A stretch of 7,956 bases of DNA from Chloroflexota bacterium (GTDB lineage: Bacteria > Chloroflexota > Dehalococcoidia > JAUQQI01): assembly GCA_030549955.1 (NCBI GenBank), contig JAUQQI010000045.1, forward strand, positions 2,302 through 10,257. Direction: 5' to 3'. The position numbers and the translations under genes are program-made. Positions 4,435-7,956 of the stretch are shown here, one piece after another. The notes beneath the pieces were generated by a model. That model saw nothing but the letters and a program-made list of their open reading frames with translations. It did not search any database and was not told the DNA's origin. Positions within the stretch are counted from its first letter, which is position 1. Each line of letters starts with the position of its first letter.

Positions 4435-7400
4435 CCCTGCTCCTAGCGGCCCTGCCGGTTATCGTCCTCTATTTTCCGGGCCTGACCGGGCAGGGCACCC
4501 TCGTCCCGACTGAGTACCCTTACCAGTTTCCGCCGTTTCGGTCCTTTGCCGCCGAACAGGGCGTTCCGCCGCCCCAAAATGAGCTCTTTGCCGACCTCCT
4601 GTTAGAGAACTACGTCTGGAAGTCCTTCGCCCGGACGGAACTTGGCCGGGGCAACATTCCCCTCTGGAACCCGTACATCTTTGGGGGCACCCCATTCCTG
4701 GCAAGCTACCAGCCGGCGGTCCTTTACCCGCTGGGGGTCCTTTTCTGGATTCTTCCCCTGCACCTGGCCTACGCCTGGTTCAATGCCCTCCACCAATGGC
4801 TGGCGACCGTTTTTATGTTTCTTTTCCTGCGGCGGCTGGACCTCGGCCGCCCGGCGGCCCTTTTCGGGGGCCTGGCCTACGGTTTTTCGGGCTTCATGGT
4901 CGTAAGTGCCATCTGGCCGATGGTCCTTTCGGTGGCGGCCTGGCTACCGGCCCTGCTGTGGGCGGTCGCCGGCTGGGCCGACGGAGCCGCGGCCGGGCGG
5001 GTCGGCCTGCGCTGGCTTGTGGCTGGCGCTGCGGCCACGGCCCTTATTCTCTACGGCGGGCACCCGGAAATCGCCCTTTATTCGTTTGTGACGGCCGGGG
5101 CCTTCGGCCTTTACCGACTCGGAGCCGCCTTCGGAGCCGGCCCCGGCCGGCTCCGAAGGCTTGGGCTGGTCGCCGCCGGACCGCTGGGGATGGTGGCCTT
5201 CGGGGTCCTGCTGGCTGCCCCGCAACTGGGACCTTTTCTCGAGCTGGCCAAGCAGAACTTCCGGGTGGGCCTCGCCAGCTACGAGGAGGTCACAGGCTGG
5301 GCCTATCCTCCCCGGCAGCTTCTGGTCTACGTCTTACCCGATGTTTTCGGGAACCCGACCGCCCGGACCTATTTTGACCCCTGGCGGCTCGAGTTCAGAC
5401 CGTTCGAAAACCCCCGGGACGCCGCCGGAAATCCCCGGCCTTACCCGTTCTGGGGAACGAAGAACTACGTGGAGGGGGCTGTCTACGTCGGCCTCGGGAC
5501 GCTGGTCCTGGCGGTTGCCGGACTCAGCGCCTGGCGGCCCCGGGGACCAGCCATCTTCTGGGGCGGGTTTGGCCTGTTCTGTCTGGCCCTGGCCTTCGGG
5601 ACACCCCTTTACCGCCTCGTCTGGCTCATTCCGGGGGCCGACCAGCTCCACACCCCGTTTCGGTGGGGCTTTCCGGCAGGGCTAGCCCTGGCAGTCCTGG
5701 GGGCATTGGGCCTGGAGTCGGTCGGGACGGGTAAGGGGCCGGCAGGTCGGATTCGGCGGCTGTTGGGGGGCGGTCTTGCGGTCGGCGGGCTCGTCGGCGG
5801 GCTCCTTCTGGTTGGGATCCTCCTCGGGCTGGGCAGTCAGGTCCGGGCGGTGGCCGAAGGCGTCCTGGCGGGGTCGGCGGCCCTTAAAAATGCCTTTGGG
5901 TCCCCGGAAGCGTTGGTCGGCTACGAGGCGATGCAGGTCGGACGGGCGCTGGGCTTCCTGGTTTTGACCGGGCTGGCGTTGTGGCTCCGGCCGGCCCTGG
6001 TGCCGGCCGTTCTGGCTGCCGACCTACTCGTCTTCGGCCTGGGGTATGTGAGGTTCAGCGACCCGCGCTGGCTTGAGTCCGTGCCCCCGGCGGTCCGGCG
6101 GCTTCAGGCCGAGCCGGGGCCTTTTCGAATCGCAAGCTTTGGGCCCGACGATATTCTGCCGCCGAATCTGGCCCAGGTGTTTGGTCTGGAGGACATCCGG
6201 GGTTACGACTCGGTCATACCGGCCCGGTTTGTCCGGCTCTGGGAGCTTATGGAGCCGCCCCAGGGCCTGCTTTTTAACCGGCTCCATAAGCTTGTGGAAC
6301 CCCGGTCCCTTGATTCGCCGATCCTCGACCTGCTTAACGTGAGGTTCGTGGTCAGCACCCGCCCCTTTGACCGACCGGGCTGGCGGCCAGTCTATGCCGG
6401 GGAGGTCTATATCTATGAAAACCTCAACGCTCTGCCCCGGGCCTTTCTCGTCTACCGGGTCGAGGCGGTTTCGGACCCGGGGCTGGCCCGGGACCGGATG
6501 GGGACGCCCGGCTTTGACCCGGCAGCAATGGCTGTGGTCGAAGCGTCCCAGGGCGAACTGCCGGCGGTCGGGCCCGCCCCGAGCCGCCCCCCACTTCTCT
6601 CGGTCGTCGACCGGCGGCCCGGCCGGTGGGCCTTTGAGGTTGAAACTGATACCCCGGCATTTCTGGTGATTTCTGAGGCTTATTTCCCGGGCTGGTCGGC
6701 GGCGGTGGACGGCCAGCCGGTCCCGGTTTTCCCGACGGACATCGCCCTCAAGGGCGTGCCGGTACCGGCCGGCCGGCACCGGGTTGAGGTTGTCTACCGG
6801 CCCCTAAGCTTCCGGGCGGGTCTGTATCTGGCGGGCCTCGGGGCGGTCGGCCTGCTCATTTGGACGGCGGTCGGCGCCCTTTGGCGACTGCGCCGGGCCG
6901 AAGGGAGCGCGGCGGTCCGGGTTGTTCGGAACAGCCTGTTTCCAATTGTTGCCCAGCTTTTCAACCGCACGGTTGACCTGGGCTTCGCGGTGCTGATGGC
7001 CCGCTACCTGGGCCCGGAGCCGGTGGGCCGCTACGCCTTTGCGGTGACCGTTTTCGGCTATTTCTCGACGTTTGTCGAGTTCGGTCTGAATACGCTTCTG
7101 ACCCGAAATGTCGCCCGGGACCGGGCACTTGCGGCGGTGGAGACGGGAGTGAACCTGGCTCTCCGGCTCGCCTTTTCGGCAGCGTCGGTGGGCCTCGTGT
7201 TCGGACTCTTGCTAGCCTACGGGACGGCGTTTGGGGGCCTGACGGCCGATACGTTCTGGGCGACGGTGCTCCTGATTCTAGGGCTCGGGCCAGGCAGCCT
7301 TTCGGCGATTCTGAGCAGCCTCTTTTACGCCCACGAACGGGCCGAATACCCGGCCCTCCTGGCGGTCTTTACCACGCTTGTTAAGGTCGGCCTGGGGGTG

Positions 7401-7956
7401 CCGGTGCTCCTCCTGGGCGGCGGGATTGTCGGGCTCGCCGCCGTATCGGTCGTGACAAACCTGGTCACGGCGGCCGCGTTCTTCATGGTCTACCGGCAGA
7501 CCCTCGGGCCAGTCGCTGCTGCCTTCGACCCGTCCTACGCCCGGCAACTCCTGGGGCAAGCCTGGCCTCTATTTGTCAACAACCTCCTCAACGGCCTCTT
7601 TTTCCGGGTCGATGTGGTGATCCTTAAGGGCCTTGCCGGGGACCTGCAAACCGGCTACTACAACGTCGCCTACAAGTTTGTTGAGGGGGCCCAGGTAATT
7701 CCGGCCTTCTTTACCCTGGCGGCGTTTCCGGTTGTCAGCCGGTTCGCGGCCGCCGACCCGGTCCGGGCGTCGGCAGCCGTGGGGCGGGGCCTGCGGGCCC
7801 TCTTTTTGGTCGGCGTCGGCCTCGCCATATTCGGGGCGACCTTTGCCGAGGAGCTGGTGGTCCTCCTTTTTGGGGAAGAGTTTCGGCCGTCCGCCATGGC
7901 CCTAGTTTTGCTTGTTCTGCACATGCCGCCGGGCTTTTTAAACAGCTTTCTGCATT
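4389..7956 (+). CDS. YfhO-family membrane protein fused to a MOP/Wzx-type polysaccharide flippase (partial, 3' end off the window)
   Basis: One uninterrupted frame of 1189 complete codons with no stop before the window edge. Residues 1-832 match the full length of YfhO proteins (GT-C-like membrane proteins; Bacillus YfhO is implicated in transferring lipid-linked sugar outside the cell): an N-terminal membrane helix, WNPYIFGGTP at 93-102, YGGHPE at 222-227, HTPFRWGFP at 421-429, then an extracytoplasmic part with YFPGW at 765-769 and the closing GRHRVEVVYRP near 795-805, and a last helix to about 832. A short Arg-rich link (833-847) leads to RNSLFPIVAQLFNRTVDLGF and MARYLGPEPVGRYAF (870-884), the N-terminal signature of Wzx/MOP flippases, which continues for 342 visible residues of the usual 430-480. 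No ATG, GTG or TTG in frame lies in the link. The start is ATG 4389 after a weak GGAA. A frameshift artefact is unlikely because neither other frame offers a start here. Confidence 0.9.
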   Translation, partial: MAKPQGSAPGKADLVALLLAALPVIVLYFPGLTGQGTLVPTEYPYQFPPFRSFAAEQGVPPPQNELFADLLLENYVWKSFARTELGRGNIPLWNPYIFGGTPFLASYQPAVLYPLGVLFWILPLHLAYAWFNALHQWLATVFMFLFLRRLDLGRPAALFGGLAYGFSGFMVVSAIWPMVLSVAAWLPALLWAVAGWADGAAAGRVGLRWLVAGAAATALILYGGHPEIALYSFVTAGAFGLYRLGAAFGAGPGRLRRLGLVAAGPLGMVAFGVLLAAPQLGPFLELAKQNFRVGLASYEEVTGWAYPPRQLLVYVLPDVFGNPTARTYFDPWRLEFRPFENPRDAAGNPRPYPFWGTKNYVEGAVYVGLGTLVLAVAGLSAWRPRGPAIFWGGFGLFCLALAFGTPLYRLVWLIPGADQLHTPFRWGFPAGLALAVLGALGLESVGTGKGPAGRIRRLLGGGLAVGGLVGGLLLVGILLGLGSQVRAVAEGVLAGSAALKNAFGSPEALVGYEAMQVGRALGFLVLTGLALWLRPALVPAVLAADLLVFGLGYVRFSDPRWLESVPPAVRRLQAEPGPFRIASFGPDDILPPNLAQVFGLEDIRGYDSVIPARFVRLWELMEPPQGLLFNRLHKLVEPRSLDSPILDLLNVRFVVSTRPFDRPGWRPVYAGEVYIYENLNALPRAFLVYRVEAVSDPGLARDRMGTPGFDPAAMAVVEASQGELPAVGPAPSRPPLLSVVDRRPGRWAFEVETDTPAFLVISEAYFPGWSAAVDGQPVPVFPTDIALKGVPVPAGRHRVEVVYRPLSFRAGLYLAGLGAVGLLIWTAVGALWRLRRAEGSAAVRVVRNSLFPIVAQLFNRTVDLGFAVLMARYLGPEPVGRYAFAVTVFGYFSTFVEFGLNTLLTRNVARDRALAAVETGVNLALRLAFSAASVGLVFGLLLAYGTAFGGLTADTFWATVLLILGLGPGSLSAILSSLFYAHERAEYPALLAVFTTLVKVGLGVPVLLLGGGIVGLAAVSVVTNLVTAAAFFMVYRQTLGPVAAAFDPSYARQLLGQAWPLFVNNLLNGLFFRVDVVILKGLAGDLQTGYYNVAYKFVEGAQVIPAFFTLAAFPVVSRFAAADPVRASAAVGRGLRALFLVGVGLAIFGATFAEELVVLLFGEEFRPSAMALVLLVLHMPPGFLNSFLH
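5127..5160. repeat. Perfect 16-bp inverted repeat inside the YfhO coding region
   Basis: GCCTTCGGAGCCGGCC (5127-5142) and its exact reverse complement (5145-5160) are separated by 2 bases. The left arm is also preceded by a direct copy of TCGGAGCCG (5119-5127, again at 5131-5139). It encodes a Gly/Ala/Arg-rich loop around AFGAGPGRLRR between membrane helices. In RNA it would make a 15-bp stem with a 4-base loop. Confidence 0.85.
5781..5804. repeat. 12-bp tandem duplication in frame
   Basis: GTCGGCGGGCTC occurs twice in direct succession (5781-5792 and 5793-5804), encoding VGGL-VGGL in a membrane helix of the YfhO part. It keeps the frame and is probably a simple slippage duplication. Confidence 0.7.
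6244..6292. repeat. Perfect 14-bp inverted repeat inside the YfhO coding region
   Basis: AGCTTATGGAGCCG (6244-6257) and CGGCTCCATAAGCT (6279-6292) are perfect arms around a 21-base spacer. It lies in the extracytoplasmic part of the YfhO half (WELMEPPQGLLFNRLHKLVEP). It shares the GGAGCCG core with the other long inverted repeat of this gene. Confidence 0.8.

Noticed and set aside
6024..6779. A 251-codon open frame on the minus strand
   Set aside because: It is antisense to the extracytoplasmic part of the YfhO half, whose motifs fix the coding strand.
6750..6785. GTGCCGG/CCGGCAC inverted repeat in the YfhO C-terminal coding region
   Set aside because: Seven-base arms made only of common GC-rich codons are expected by chance here, unlike the 14- and 16-base repeats.
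6885..6930. A hidden gene boundary between the YfhO and flippase parts
   Set aside because: The frame has no stop, no ATG/GTG/TTG start and no ribosome site in this stretch, and the other two frames offer no start here that would reach the flippase sequence.

Overview
The window is GC-rich bacterial DNA with strong GGAGG-type ribosome sites, GTG as well as ATG starts, and heavy use of CGG, CCG and GCC codons. An HspR-type heat-shock repressor combined with a polyprenol-phosphate-mannose-synthase-like enzyme and a YfhO-type membrane protein would fit Chloroflexota or another deep-branching, possibly thermophilic, lineage. That placement is a guess; no marker gene in the window settles it.

Left part (1-1930, minus strand): a compact chaperone operon read leftwards, hspR - grpE - dnaJ. 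hspR and grpE overlap by 4 bases, and grpE and dnaJ are 15 bases apart. A near-consensus promoter (TTGACA, 17-bp spacer, TAGGAT) lies just upstream of hspR. A perfect 7-3-7 inverted repeat overlaps its -35 box and is the obvious candidate operator. dnaJ is of the type without zinc fingers and runs off the left edge; no dnaK is present.

Middle (1931-3357, plus strand): a GC-rich leader with a strong hairpin precedes a small single-domain receiver-like protein that has lost its acidic metal-binding pair. About 880 bases without a convincing gene follow. This stretch looks less GC-rich than its surroundings and holds several hairpins, the best being a nested 61-base structure at 2808-2868, plus a possible decayed membrane-protein fragment.

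Right part (3358-7956, plus strand): a small unrecognised 87-residue protein, a soluble GT2 polyprenol-phosphate sugar synthase, and, overlapping it by 46 bases, one very long open frame that runs off the right edge. That frame (at least 1189 codons) reads through a full-length YfhO-family membrane protein straight into a Wzx/MOP-type polysaccharide flippase. By analogy with the Bacillus CsbB-GtcA-YfhO glycosylation system, the GT2 enzyme would load a sugar on a lipid carrier, the flippase half would move a lipid-linked sugar or glycan across the membrane, and the YfhO half would transfer sugar outside. The physical fusion of the last two is the most notable thing in the window.
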